This document shows, piece by piece, positions 16,588 through 27,476 of a stretch of 56,206 nucleotides of DNA. The stretch is from Anaerococcus sp. mt242 (GTDB lineage Bacteria > Bacillota > Clostridia > Tissierellales > Peptoniphilaceae): positions 1 through 56,206 of the forward strand of contig NZ_JAEUYX010000010.1 in assembly GCF_016798225.1 (NCBI RefSeq), read 5' to 3'. The position numbers and the translations under genes were made by a program. The notes under the pieces were generated by a model. It was not told where the DNA came from and ran no database searches. It saw nothing but the letters and a program-made list of their open reading frames with translations. Numbering within the stretch: the stretch's first letter is position 1; each line of letters begins with the position of its first letter.

Positions 16588-19500
16588 TTAAAAATTAGTA
16601 TTCACTTCTTCTAGCTCAGAAAAATTGTACCAATAAATATATGATTTTTTCACTGGTTTTTTTAAACTTTCTTCAATGGCTAATTTGTATATTTTTAGCT
16701 GGTCATCATAAAGGCCTTCTCTTTTGATTTTATCAGTTTTAAAGTCTAGTAAGATTATCTCATCTTCAAATTCAAACATGATATCTATCTGCCCATTTAC
16801 ATAATAGTCCTCATATTTCATCAAGAAAGTTTCTTCTTTTCTGATATTTGCTGCACTTTGATAGAGATTTTTTATTATAGGGTTTTTAAAATACTCTATA
16901 ATTTTTTCTTCTTCTATGACCTTTAGTTCATCTTGTTTTATTTTATTTTCTAAAACTAATCTTTTAAGCGCTCGATCTAAGCTCCTATTATCATATCTTT
17001 GATAAGATAACCCTTGGAAAATTTTGTGGATGATAGTTCCCCTATCAGTTGGCTTGTACTCTTTTACTTCAGAAATAAAGTTTGGTTTTCTAAACTCTCC
17101 TGTTTCTTCAAATTTACTGTAGGATGGTAGTTCATAGCCATCTTCTTCTGGATTAAAGTTTTTACTAATCTCTGTTACAGATTTTTTGATAGAATCTTTG
17201 GTATCAGCCTCATATTCATATCTTTTTGTAAATAAATCTACAAATTTATAATAAAGTTTATCCTTAACATTAGCTGCTAAAATATCTGATATATCCTCAC
17301 CCTTACTTACTTCATAATTACTTTCTTCTGTAAAGGTTAAAATTTCAGCTATATTTGATAAGTCATCTGTAATGTATTCATTTTCTAGTAAATCTCGACT
17401 TATTATATCATTTGAAAGGCTAGCTATAATCCAATCTAAATATGTGGACATATTTAGATAATCATCTCTACCATTTAATTTATTTACTGTATTTAGATTT
17501 CTATTGCCCACTACTATAAGTTTATTTATAGCACGGGTTAGGGCAACATAGAGAATTCTCATCTCTTCTCTTTTATTTTCCAAGGTCATTTTTTCCGTAA
17601 TCAAATCTTTTTTAAGAGATGTTAGTCTTATTTTATTTTCATAGTCAGCCACATTTATACCTATTCCAAGATCATCATCAAAGACTACACTTTCTCTTAG
17701 GTGTTTGTTATTAAATCTCTTGTTGGCATCAGCTAGAATAACTACTGGAAACTCTAATCCTTTAGATTTATGGATGGTCATAATCCTAACTAGATTTTCA
17801 TTTTCTGATAATTCACGAGCTGGATTCATATTATCTGTTTGGTATAAGGATAAATTTTCTACATAGTCTAAAAATCCATACAAGCCATTATCATTATTAG
17901 CTTCAAAATCGCTCATAAGATCTATAAAAGCTTCGACATTGGCTATCCTATCGCTTGCCCTATCACGAGCCATTAAAAATTCATAAAACTTAGAATTTTC
18001 AAAAATATAGTTTCCAAATTCATATAAGTCCATAAGGGATAATTGGTAGGAAAAGTCGTTAAATGCAGTTTTAAAGTCATTTATTTTTACTAAAATATTA
18101 TCATCTTTATCATAGTTTTCAAAGGCCTCATAAAATTTATTATATTTTGAATTTAATCTAATAGCTGCTATGTCATCTTCGCTAAACTTATATATATCAC
18201 TGCGGATAACTGATAAGAGTGTGATATCATCTTTTGGATTTGCAATGAGCTTTAACATATTTATAAAAAAAGTAACTTCTACTGCTCCAAAAGAAACCTT
18301 ACTTATATCATTAAAAAATGGAATACCTGCTTTTTTAAAGGCATTTTCGTACAGGTAAGATTTCGCACCACTTCTTAAAAGTATTGCTATATCCTTATAC
18401 TCGTAGCCTTCTTCTATTAGATTTTCTATTAGCTTTACCAAATGATTTTCTTCAGATAATTTATCTTCTAGGACGCGAACTTCTGATTTTGGATTTTTTT
18501 TATCAAATTCTTTGGTAGGATTTAGCCTGTGGCCACCATTTTTATAATCTATGCCAGAAGCTTCCTTAGTCATTAACCTATCAAAAATATAGTTTACAAA
18601 ATCTATGATATCCCTATCTGTCCTAAAGTTTTCATTAAGGTTTATCCTAATAGAATCTTTATTTTCATCACTATTGTATGATTCGAGTTTGTCTAGGAAA
18701 AGTTGTGGCTCTGCACGTCTAAATCCGTAGATAGATTGTTTGACATCTCCTACAAAAAATAAATTGTTAGACCTTTTTAATTTTTCTATGATATAGTTTT
18801 GGATTTCGTTACTATCCTGGTACTCATCAAAGAATATATAGACAAACCTTTCTCTTAAAACTTGATTAGCCTCTTCATTATCTATTAATTTTATAAATTC
18901 TGCCTCGATATCGTTAAAATCTAGGTAGGACTTATCTTTCTTTTTGGCCTTGTATTTTTTTATAAATCTTTTAGTCAGATAATTGATTTCTTTTAGGACT
19001 TCTACTTCTTTTTTGCCAAATTCACTTATGATGTGGGAATTTGTATTTAAAACTAGGGAGCTAATATTTTTTAATTCTTTTTTATAAAGGTCTCTATTAT
19101 TTTTTATAATAGCTTGGATATCTTTTTCATCTTTACGAGCCCTTACCATGGTAGAAAATTTTGCCTTGTTGATCTTTTCTATAAATAGGTCCCAATCTGT
19201 AAATATAAGCTGGTTTAGGATATTTACTAGGTTATAGTCATCACTAAGCATATCTTCATATTCGACACGCAAATTATTTTCCCCAGCTATGGATTTATTT
19301 TTGCTAATATCTTCTAGGATTAGGTCTATCTTTTCCCTTACTATTTCTTTAAAAATATTAAAATCAAAAGGACTTGCGGTTTTACTATCTAACCAAGCTA
19401 TAGGGTCTATTTGAGATGTTAGCTTATCGTAAGTTTTTAAAATAATTGATTTTGCTGCCCTATCATTGCGGCTGGTGGCAAAATTGTGGATGAAGTTATG

Positions 19501-19965
19501 AAAGTCAGCACTTTTTTTAGCATATTCTTCATCAAAAACTTCATCTATAGCCTCTTCTTTTAAAATCACATTGGAATTTTCACTAATGATGCTAAAGTTT
19601 GGACTAAGGTCATCAAAATAGTAAAAATATTCTCTAAGCATATCTGATGCAAAGGAGTGGAGGGTTTGGATGTGGGCGTGTTTTAATAATCTTAGTTGGT
19701 CTTTTAAAAATTTATTAGAAATATTATTTTCTATTTGATTTTCTAAGGCTTCTCTAATTCTATCTTTCATCTCAATGGAAGCCTTGTTGGTAAAGGTAAC
19801 TATAATCATCTTATCTATAGGAACTTTTTCATCTAGCATAAGGCTTATTACTCTATCAACTAAGACCCTAGTTTTACCAGATCCAGCTGCAGCAGAAATT
19901 ATTATATTTTTATCTCGCTCTTTTATCGCTTTCTCCTGGCCAGGTGTATAAACTATATCACTCAT
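16588..19965 (-). CDS. addA: ATP-dependent helicase/nuclease subunit A
   Basis: The 1125-residue superfamily-1 (UvrD-type) helicase-nuclease is the motor of the AddAB complex that resects double-strand breaks and loads RecA. Walker A AAAGSGKT is at 25-32, DEYQDSN is motif II, GDVKQSIYGFRRA motif III, and TIHKSKGLEFPVV motif V. The C-terminal RecB-type nuclease domain has GRGTIIHKIF and the catalytic LLDFKTDKI. The length is somewhat below the 1230 residues of B. subtilis AddA, but all motifs are present. GGGAGG precedes the ATG, and the gene overlaps addB by 8 bp. Confidence 0.96.
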   Translation of the reverse strand: MSDIVYTPGQEKAIKERDKNIIISAAAGSGKTRVLVDRVISLMLDEKVPIDKMIIVTFTNKASIEMKDRIREALENQIENNISNKFLKDQLRLLKHAHIQTLHSFASDMLREYFYYFDDLSPNFSIISENSNVILKEEAIDEVFDEEYAKKSADFHNFIHNFATSRNDRAAKSIILKTYDKLTSQIDPIAWLDSKTASPFDFNIFKEIVREKIDLILEDISKNKSIAGENNLRVEYEDMLSDDYNLVNILNQLIFTDWDLFIEKINKAKFSTMVRARKDEKDIQAIIKNNRDLYKKELKNISSLVLNTNSHIISEFGKKEVEVLKEINYLTKRFIKKYKAKKKDKSYLDFNDIEAEFIKLIDNEEANQVLRERFVYIFFDEYQDSNEIQNYIIEKLKRSNNLFFVGDVKQSIYGFRRAEPQLFLDKLESYNSDENKDSIRINLNENFRTDRDIIDFVNYIFDRLMTKEASGIDYKNGGHRLNPTKEFDKKNPKSEVRVLEDKLSEENHLVKLIENLIEEGYEYKDIAILLRSGAKSYLYENAFKKAGIPFFNDISKVSFGAVEVTFFINMLKLIANPKDDITLLSVIRSDIYKFSEDDIAAIRLNSKYNKFYEAFENYDKDDNILVKINDFKTAFNDFSYQLSLMDLYEFGNYIFENSKFYEFLMARDRASDRIANVEAFIDLMSDFEANNDNGLYGFLDYVENLSLYQTDNMNPARELSENENLVRIMTIHKSKGLEFPVVILADANKRFNNKHLRESVVFDDDLGIGINVADYENKIRLTSLKKDLITEKMTLENKREEMRILYVALTRAINKLIVVGNRNLNTVNKLNGRDDYLNMSTYLDWIIASLSNDIISRDLLENEYITDDLSNIAEILTFTEESNYEVSKGEDISDILAANVKDKLYYKFVDLFTKRYEYEADTKDSIKKSVTEISKNFNPEEDGYELPSYSKFEETGEFRKPNFISEVKEYKPTDRGTIIHKIFQGLSYQRYDNRSLDRALKRLVLENKIKQDELKVIEEEKIIEYFKNPIIKNLYQSAANIRKEETFLMKYEDYYVNGQIDIMFEFEDEIILLDFKTDKIKREGLYDDQLKIYKLAIEESLKKPVKKSYIYWYNFSELEEVNTNF

Positions 19966-22900
19966 CTAGATCCTCCCTACCTTTATAAAGGTCAGTTATA
20001 GTTTTCTTTTTATCAAATTCCCTATACTTATCACTATCGATACTCTCATCAAACTTACATATGCCTTTAAAATCACAGTACTGGCACTCATTTTGTGTAT
20101 CAGAATATCTGATAGGATGAAGGCTTATATTACCCATCTTAATTTCTTTGATATATTTACTGATAAGGTCTTTGGCAAAATCATTTACTATTTGTTCTTC
20201 TTCAGTTGATAAAATATCAGTATTTTTTGTATCGATAACCCCAATATTTTTGCTATCGTAATTTTCCTTATCTATAAGCTTAAAGACTTCCTCATTAACT
20301 TTTACTATTAGCCCATTCATCTTAAATTTATCTTCATAAATTTTTTCGATATTAGACTTTTCGTATGTGCCTTCCATTTTTTCTAGTTCATCTGATAATG
20401 GCATATAAAATGACCCTATTGGAGTAATCTCATTTCCTCGAGCTTTTGCACTCATCATATAAACTAAAAGCTGGAGGTCTAGGCCATTTAGGATATTTAC
20501 TATTTTAAATACTTTTTTACCAGTCTTATAGTCTATAATCCTTAGATAATTTTCTGCCTTATCTATCCTATCAATCCTACCTCTGAGGTAATTTTCCTCA
20601 TCCACGTATACTCCTGGCAGGCCATTTTCTTTGTCGTAGCCAAAGTCTACCTCTACATCTGCCACCTTAAACTCACCTTTTTTAAGCTGGTTGATGACTT
20701 CTTTGGAGTTATTTTTGGTATTTTTAATAAGGTTATTTAAGATAAATTCATTGCGTGGGTCGCTTCTACGAGCTTTGTCTAGGTAATTATCTATGCTAGT
20801 AGAAAAGTTTTCTATAATTAGCTGGTCAAGCTCTTCATTTGTAATATTTTCTATATCACTATCTTTAATTAACCTTGACACATCTTCTAGGGAATTATGA
20901 ACTATAGATCCTAGCTCTCTGACATCTACATCATAATTTTCTTCATAGTAAGGCTTGATACCAAAATTTACAAAATATCTGTAAGGACACCTAGAATAGG
21001 TTTCTATTTCTGTAACATTAAAATGATTTTTAGGGTATAGATTTTTGGCGTTAGTTTCATCCAAATTATTTTTAATATTTGAGTAATATAAACCATCCAC
21101 CATAGTCTCAAAATCTCCATGATCTTTTATGTAGGATAAGTAAGATTTAGTAAATGATAAATCATTTTTATCCACTGCCTCCCCTTTACGAATCTTCCAT
21201 AAGGTATCCATGGCATATTTTTGTGACAATTCTTCAGAAAAAATTATTTCATTTAAAGGTAGACTAGTTAAATCTGTAGTTTTCATTGCTGGGAATAGTT
21301 TTAAAATATCATTTAAAACTATGGACTTATTAATGGCTCCCCCATCCTTATCGCTTAAAGCAAAGGATAAATAAATTTTATCTGACACACTTATCATTTT
21401 GTAAAAATTGAGCTTTTCTCGTTCTTCCATATCTTCTTCATAGATTTTTAAATCTAGGTCAAGGTCTGCTAGCTTATCCTTATCTTCTTTTGCTATTAAA
21501 AAGTCTCCACTAGATTTTGAAGGGAAAAATGTATCGTTAAGTCCTAGGGCAAAGTTAACTGGCCTTTGGGAAACTCTTGGTTTTTTAAAGTTGGTTACTG
21601 TTATGTGATCTTTAGTTGGTGGGATGATGCCTATATCTATATCTGATGCAGTCGCCAGAATAATATCGTAAGTTGCTTTTAAAGTTGATTTTCTATCTGC
21701 CATTAGATTCATAAGTTCTTCTAGTATAGAAATAAACTTATCCCAAACCTGGTCGTTTTCGTCATAATCATCTAAGTCTCCTTCTTCTAGCAGGATATTT
21801 TGATAATTATTGATTCCCCTTATAAAACCAGGATTGCTTATCATAGTATAAATAGCATTTATAATTTCAGATGTGCTAGTATTCTCTTTATTTTTAATTG
21901 CTAATAAACCATCTAGAAGGTCTAATATTTGTTTTCTGATCTCTTTTACAATCTTTTCTTCATTTATTTTAGCAAGTAATTTTTCATCTTTAAAAGGGTC
22001 ATCCTTGTAAAGATTTTTATAAAAATCTATATCTAGGTTAAAATATTTATCTTCTAAGAACATAGATCCTTTTATTTTTCGGGTATTGATATAGTTTTGG
22101 AATATTATTATCTTATCAGTCCCTGCTTTTCCAAAGTCAAAAATATTGGATCTTAAAAAGTAGGATAGATCATGAGCATTAAAATCATAGATTATAAGCC
22201 TAAGGGCTGCCAGCCAGCTTTTTACAATATGGTTATCGGATAATTTGTTAGTTTTATCAAGGAAAACTGGCAAATCATATCTATTAAATACTTTTTTAAC
22301 CTCATTTTCGTATTGGTCAGCATCGGTAATATAGATTGCTATATCCTTATAACGTAGATTTTTTTCATGAATCAATTTATTTATATTTAAGGCTATGTTT
22401 TCTACTTCAGTTTTTGTAGAGATAGATTCTAGTAAGTGAATATTTGAAGGATTAGCCTTATAGATTAGAGGGTTATATCTTTCAAAATTTACACATAGGT
22501 GGTTGATATCATCGTGGGGATTTATTTGGGTGTCTAGATTTATTTCATTTATTGTAGCAATATCCTTTAGCCTATAATAAAATTTGTTGGCCATATCATA
22601 TATTTCTATGTCCTTGCCCATAGAATTATTTATAAAAGTCTTATCTAGAGTTAGGGCTACATTTACCTTTGCTCCAAGTCTTACAAGCTCTGCTATAAAA
22701 TCCATTTTTATATCAGAAACATAGTCAAACTTATCAAAATAAAAATTTGCATTCCTTAAAAAATCACAGCTAGGAAGCCTTGTGATAACTTGGTTTAGCC
22801 TATCCTCTGAATCTAGGAACTTATCCTTTATTTCCTTTTGGTAGGCCTCATAGATTAGCTTTATTTCTTTAAATTTTAATTTTAATATCTCATCATCAGA

Positions 22901-23326
22901 ATTTTCCTTGATGTTTTCATAAAAGGCTTGGTCAAAGTTATTGTCCTTTATATTTGTAATGATAGATTCTATGTCATTTATAAAGTCAATATTGTTATAT
23001 TTTCCCATAAAAAGAGTAAGATCATCGTTGATATCCCTTAGAATGTTGCTAAGCAAAATAATTTTCCCAGACTTACTTAGAATATTATCAGCAAGTCCTC
23101 CAGTTCTATCGATTATAAATCTAGATAGGGATGAAAAGGATAATACCTTGGCATCCATAACTGTTTTATAGGAAATATTATCCATAAGATTGATATCAGA
23201 CTGTAATGTATATTGCTCTGGAACTATTAAAAATGCCTTTTCTTTATTGTCTAGATTTTCTTCTATTTTTTTGTAAATATACATGCTATTGGCATGAGGT
23301 GACTTTGAAATAATTGTATTTATCAT
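19958..23326 (-). CDS. addB: ATP-dependent helicase/nuclease subunit B
   Basis: The 1122-residue partner of AddA. The nuclease domain carries LRIIDYKTGKKVF. The iron-sulfur cysteines of the family are present: one in RCPYRYF near residue 780 and three in CQYCDFKGIC near 1080-1090. The N-terminus is unusual. Where AddB normally has a Walker A loop (GRxGSGKT), this protein reads SKSPHANS, so ATP binding by this subunit is probably lost; the following FLIVPEQYTLQ is well conserved. It overlaps sbcC by 4 bp (ATGA) and addA by 8 bp, showing translational coupling. Chi recognition should reside in this subunit. Confidence 0.95.
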   Translation of the reverse strand: MINTIISKSPHANSMYIYKKIEENLDNKEKAFLIVPEQYTLQSDINLMDNISYKTVMDAKVLSFSSLSRFIIDRTGGLADNILSKSGKIILLSNILRDINDDLTLFMGKYNNIDFINDIESIITNIKDNNFDQAFYENIKENSDDEILKLKFKEIKLIYEAYQKEIKDKFLDSEDRLNQVITRLPSCDFLRNANFYFDKFDYVSDIKMDFIAELVRLGAKVNVALTLDKTFINNSMGKDIEIYDMANKFYYRLKDIATINEINLDTQINPHDDINHLCVNFERYNPLIYKANPSNIHLLESISTKTEVENIALNINKLIHEKNLRYKDIAIYITDADQYENEVKKVFNRYDLPVFLDKTNKLSDNHIVKSWLAALRLIIYDFNAHDLSYFLRSNIFDFGKAGTDKIIIFQNYINTRKIKGSMFLEDKYFNLDIDFYKNLYKDDPFKDEKLLAKINEEKIVKEIRKQILDLLDGLLAIKNKENTSTSEIINAIYTMISNPGFIRGINNYQNILLEEGDLDDYDENDQVWDKFISILEELMNLMADRKSTLKATYDIILATASDIDIGIIPPTKDHITVTNFKKPRVSQRPVNFALGLNDTFFPSKSSGDFLIAKEDKDKLADLDLDLKIYEEDMEEREKLNFYKMISVSDKIYLSFALSDKDGGAINKSIVLNDILKLFPAMKTTDLTSLPLNEIIFSEELSQKYAMDTLWKIRKGEAVDKNDLSFTKSYLSYIKDHGDFETMVDGLYYSNIKNNLDETNAKNLYPKNHFNVTEIETYSRCPYRYFVNFGIKPYYEENYDVDVRELGSIVHNSLEDVSRLIKDSDIENITNEELDQLIIENFSTSIDNYLDKARRSDPRNEFILNNLIKNTKNNSKEVINQLKKGEFKVADVEVDFGYDKENGLPGVYVDEENYLRGRIDRIDKAENYLRIIDYKTGKKVFKIVNILNGLDLQLLVYMMSAKARGNEITPIGSFYMPLSDELEKMEGTYEKSNIEKIYEDKFKMNGLIVKVNEEVFKLIDKENYDSKNIGVIDTKNTDILSTEEEQIVNDFAKDLISKYIKEIKMGNISLHPIRYSDTQNECQYCDFKGICKFDESIDSDKYREFDKKKTITDLYKGREDLDE

Positions 23327-26300
23327 GCTATTACCTCTAAGCTACTTCCTTTATCTTCTCGATAAGTTACAAGGATTTTGCCATCTATGGCATCTTTTAA
23401 TTCACTTACGTGGCTGATAAGTCCTACAAATTTGTTGTCATATGAAAGTTTTTCGATTTGTTCTATGACTTTTGCTAGATAATCATCTGATAAGGTACCA
23501 AAACCCTCATCTATAAATAAAGTATCAATGGTAATGCCACCATTTTCTGCACTTATCTCATCTGAAAGTCCTAGTGCTAATGATAGTGAAGCTAAAAATG
23601 ATTCTCCCCCAGATAAAGTAGATGCTGGACGAGTTTTTCCGGTATTTGCATCTAAAATTTCTATATCTAGACCTGATTGGGTTTTTAAACTTTTAGCATA
23701 AGATGTACGTATCATGGTAAACTGACCATTTGACATTTGTAAAAGTCTTTGATTGGCATAATTTAGGACTCTGTCAAAGTAATAAGTTAGTACAAAAGTT
23801 TGAAAATCAACTTTCTGCCTACCAGCAACCTTCCCATGATTACCATTTGCTATTTCTGATAACTTATCAAAAATCACACTTTCTTTTGAGATAGACTCGT
23901 ATTTTTTTGCTAAACTGTCTATATTTTCAAAAATGCCAGTAATAGATAAATTTTTAAATTTAAGATTTGAGATAGTATTGCTTAATTCTTTAATAGAAGT
24001 GTTTGTTTGAGCAATTTCTTTATCAATTCGATCAAGATCTACTAAATTCTTATCCTCAAATTCTTTTAAGTTTTTATAATTAATTTTTAGTTCAGCAAGT
24101 AAGGTAAAATATTCCTCGATTTCTTGACTTTTTTGTGAAATTTTTTTATAAATATCTAGATAATATTTATAGTCAACAAAAGAATCAAATTTTGCCTTGA
24201 TTTTTTCATCTAATTGCTTTTTAAGCTCGTCTATACTCTTTTCTAAAGTATCTATATTTTGATTAAAGTTTGTAATATCAGCTTTATTTTTGGTTTGCTT
24301 ATTTAATAGATTATTGTGTATCTCATTAGTTTCTTTAATCTCCCTATCCAATCTTTCTATATTAGTGTTTAGGTCCTCTAATCTAGTTGACAAGCTTTCA
24401 AAATCTAGTGACTGCATTTTTTCCTTATTAGCCTGATAATAGGATTTTAGATTTTCTGAGTCTTTTGTTTTTTCTTTAAGCTCGGATAAGATATTAGAAA
24501 TTTTTTGAGTTTTTTCAGTAACTTTTACAAGTTCTGATTTTTTTTCGTCTGCATTCTGTCTTATTTTTCCAATCGATTTTGAAAGACTTTCTTTTTCTTC
24601 ATTGATATTTGTTATTTGCTGACTTATATTAGATTTTTCTAATTGTATCTGATCAATTCCTTTACTTTCTTTTATAGATTCTTTGAAAATTTGATTTTGA
24701 GTTTTTAGTTTTGTAATTGTTTGATTTATCTCTGATAAATTAGCATTTACAGCCTCAATATCAATATCATTAACCTCTATTTTTTCAAAATGTTTTTCAT
24801 GATTTTCCCCGCAAACTGGGCAAATCCCTGTACTATTAAGCTGATCAATCAAATCGTTAATTTGAATAATTTTTCTATTTTGCTCAAAAATTTCTATATC
24901 TTTTTCTAGTACTTCTTTCTTGCTTTCTTTTATTTGTAAAAGATTTTTATTTTCTGCAATTTTTTCTAGGAGTTCTTGGTTTTTGTTATAGATTTCTAAT
25001 TCATTATTTATTTCTTTTTCAAAATCCATTAAGTTCGCAAGATTTTTTTCTAGGGCTAGTGATTTATTTCTTTTTTCATCTAAATCATAATTTAGATCGT
25101 ATAAGTCCTTGCGTTTTTGCTCTAAAACTTCCTTTAATTCTTCATTTTCTAAAGAAAGAGAAGATATCTTTTCCAAATCTTTTTCAATTTGCTGATATAG
25201 TAGCTCTTTTTCTTTAAATTCTTTTAAACTATTTAGGCTATCAGTAGTTTTTATTTTAGAAATCTTAAGCTCATCCAGATGTTGATTTTTTTCATCAAGC
25301 TTAAGGTAATTTTCATTTGATTGGGCGATTTTTTCTTCCAAGTCTTTGGATAAATTATTTGCTTTTTCTAGATTAACTTTATTTTCTAAAAGATTTACTT
25401 TATTTTTATCTAAATTTTCATCGATAAGACTTATATTTTTTGCATATTCTGATTTTTTTAGTTTTTCTTTAAGGTCATTAAAATGAGCTTCATCCTTTGA
25501 CTTTTCATGAAGTTTAGCACTAATATTCTTAAATTTCAAAATATTTTCATTAAAGGCTTTATCTTTTTGTCTTTGTTCGACTAAAGATGCGTATTTTTTG
25601 TTTTCTTTTTCTAAATTATTGTTTTCATCCGCTAATTTTACCTCATAATTCTTAATAATTTCATTAATTTTTGATTTTATCATTGTAAAATCATGAGAAA
25701 TACGTTCATTTGGGTCAATTACAACATTTATCTCATCATCTTTTTCGATTTCATTTTTTAGATTTTCATCTATAAAGTTTAGGTCCTTTTTACTTTCTTG
25801 AGACTTCTCCTTGATGACTTCTTGTATTTTTTTGTATTGGTCAGTTTTAAATATCTTTCCTAAAAGCTCTGTGCGTTCCTTGGAGCTGGCATGTAAAAAT
25901 TGTTGAAATTCTCCTTGGGCTAAAAGCATCACTTTTGTAAATTGGTATTTATCCAAGCCAATTATTGATCTGATTTCACTTTCTACATCACCGATTTTTT
26001 CTGCAAGCAAGATTTTCTCATTTGTAATGTCATATAGGCTAGCTGCATGGCTAATATTTTGATCAACTTTTGATTTTTTGGCTCTCTGGCTGGGTATTCT
26101 TTCAATCTCATAGATTTTCCCCTCAGCCTCAAAAGTTAGTTTTACATAGGTATAAAGATCTTCTGAGCTTAAAAAATCTGATCTTAACTTATCCATGGGG
26201 ATATTTCTCGAAGTTTGTCCATAAAGTGCGAAGCTTATTGCATCAAATATTGTGGTTTTCCCTGAGCCTGTATCACCTGATATTATAAATATTTTCTTAT

Positions 26301-26379
26301 CATAAAGCTTGGTAAAGTCTATTTCTATTTTTTCCTTGTAGGTTATAAATCCTCTAAATTCAAGTTTTATCGGCTTCAT
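23323..26379 (-). CDS. sbcC: DNA double-strand-break repair ATPase SbcC (Rad50-like)
   Basis: The 1018-residue SMC-like ATPase has a split ABC head. Walker A GDTGSGKT is at 35-42 at the N-terminus; the signature LSGGESFLASLSLAL and Walker B LFIDEGFGTLSDD are at the C-terminus. Two long coiled-coil arms rich in Lys, Glu and Asn lie between, joined by a zinc hook CPVCGENH near residue 520. With SbcD it forms the nuclease that opens hairpins and trims protein-blocked DNA ends. It overlaps sbcD and addB by 4 bp each. Confidence 0.96.
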   Translation of the reverse strand: MKPIKLEFRGFITYKEKIEIDFTKLYDKKIFIISGDTGSGKTTIFDAISFALYGQTSRNIPMDKLRSDFLSSEDLYTYVKLTFEAEGKIYEIERIPSQRAKKSKVDQNISHAASLYDITNEKILLAEKIGDVESEIRSIIGLDKYQFTKVMLLAQGEFQQFLHASSKERTELLGKIFKTDQYKKIQEVIKEKSQESKKDLNFIDENLKNEIEKDDEINVVIDPNERISHDFTMIKSKINEIIKNYEVKLADENNNLEKENKKYASLVEQRQKDKAFNENILKFKNISAKLHEKSKDEAHFNDLKEKLKKSEYAKNISLIDENLDKNKVNLLENKVNLEKANNLSKDLEEKIAQSNENYLKLDEKNQHLDELKISKIKTTDSLNSLKEFKEKELLYQQIEKDLEKISSLSLENEELKEVLEQKRKDLYDLNYDLDEKRNKSLALEKNLANLMDFEKEINNELEIYNKNQELLEKIAENKNLLQIKESKKEVLEKDIEIFEQNRKIIQINDLIDQLNSTGICPVCGENHEKHFEKIEVNDIDIEAVNANLSEINQTITKLKTQNQIFKESIKESKGIDQIQLEKSNISQQITNINEEKESLSKSIGKIRQNADEKKSELVKVTEKTQKISNILSELKEKTKDSENLKSYYQANKEKMQSLDFESLSTRLEDLNTNIERLDREIKETNEIHNNLLNKQTKNKADITNFNQNIDTLEKSIDELKKQLDEKIKAKFDSFVDYKYYLDIYKKISQKSQEIEEYFTLLAELKINYKNLKEFEDKNLVDLDRIDKEIAQTNTSIKELSNTISNLKFKNLSITGIFENIDSLAKKYESISKESVIFDKLSEIANGNHGKVAGRQKVDFQTFVLTYYFDRVLNYANQRLLQMSNGQFTMIRTSYAKSLKTQSGLDIEILDANTGKTRPASTLSGGESFLASLSLALGLSDEISAENGGITIDTLFIDEGFGTLSDDYLAKVIEQIEKLSYDNKFVGLISHVSELKDAIDGKILVTYREDKGSSLEVIA

Positions 26380-27476
26380 CCTATAACCCTTCCTATGATT
26401 TCTAGCTCCTCAGCACTTAATTCTTCATCCATTTTGTACTTATAAAATTCTTTAAACAAAGCCAAAGTATCTTTATTTTCCAAATCAAGATTTAAATCAC
26501 TTGTGGTATTAAAAATACCTTTGTTTTTGTAGGAGACTTGGACTGCATGTGGAAAGATTTCTTTAAGCTTACTCATTGCATTATCAATAGTATGCTCATC
26601 TTCAAGGATAAATTTTAAGTAATCATCGCTTGGATTCATCTTAATTATCTCATCAAATTTACCCTCGATAATCCTAAAATCTCGCAAAGGATTTATTGGA
26701 AGATCAAAGGTAGTCACTTCATCAGTTATATCAACAATAGTTACACTTTTTATAGCCTTTGTCTCATCAAAAGAATATTTCATAAAGGTACCTGCATACC
26801 TAATTTTAGGGTCAATTACATAATGTTTGCCGTGCAAGTGACCAAGAGCCACATAGTCAAAGTCTAAAAATAAGTGTCCATCCATGGCATCTGAACCACC
26901 AATTATAAGTGGTTTTTGTCCTTCGGTGTATGCTTCATCCTCTTCAATGCCAATATTATTTGCATAGCAATGAGTAATAAGGACATTGCGGTCTTCATAG
27001 ATTTTCTCCTTAAGCACAGCCTTATAAAGGTCGGTAAAGTTTTCTATGTCTTCATCAAATAAAATTTTGCCTTGGTTTAGGGAAATATATGGGACTAGAT
27101 GAAAGTTTATTTTCCCATATTCATCTTCTAAAGTAATTATTTCATCCTTATACTCACCAAAAAGATAATAATTGCGTTCGGTAAAAAAACTTGTATTTAC
27201 ATCTAATCTTTTTGCAGAATCATGGTTTCCACTAACTGCTAGAACTGTTTTGTTTCTCTTAAATATTATCTCATCTATAAAATCAGAATAAAGTTTTAAA
27301 GCATCTACACTTGCGATTGTCGTATCAAAAATATCTCCTGCAATCATTATAACTTCAACATTATAATCATCAATTATATTTAAAATCTGATCAAGGGCGT
27401 ATTTCTGGTCTTCGATTAGTGAATAATTTCCAATATATTTTCCCAGATGTAGGTCTGATAAATGCAACAATCTCAT
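26376..27476 (-). CDS. sbcD: Exonuclease SbcD (Mre11-like)
   Basis: The 366-residue Mn-dependent nuclease subunit of SbcCD. The calcineurin-like metal motifs appear in order: DLHLGK at 7-12, GDIFD, SGNHDS, ITHCYAN and GHLHGKH. The capping domain and a C-terminal SbcC-binding tail follow. It overlaps both neighbours by 4 bp, which would keep SbcC and SbcD synthesis matched. Confidence 0.96.
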   Translation of the reverse strand: MRLLHLSDLHLGKYIGNYSLIEDQKYALDQILNIIDDYNVEVIMIAGDIFDTTIASVDALKLYSDFIDEIIFKRNKTVLAVSGNHDSAKRLDVNTSFFTERNYYLFGEYKDEIITLEDEYGKINFHLVPYISLNQGKILFDEDIENFTDLYKAVLKEKIYEDRNVLITHCYANNIGIEEDEAYTEGQKPLIIGGSDAMDGHLFLDFDYVALGHLHGKHYVIDPKIRYAGTFMKYSFDETKAIKSVTIVDITDEVTTFDLPINPLRDFRIIEGKFDEIIKMNPSDDYLKFILEDEHTIDNAMSKLKEIFPHAVQVSYKNKGIFNTTSDLNLDLENKDTLALFKEFYKYKMDEELSAEELEIIGRVIG

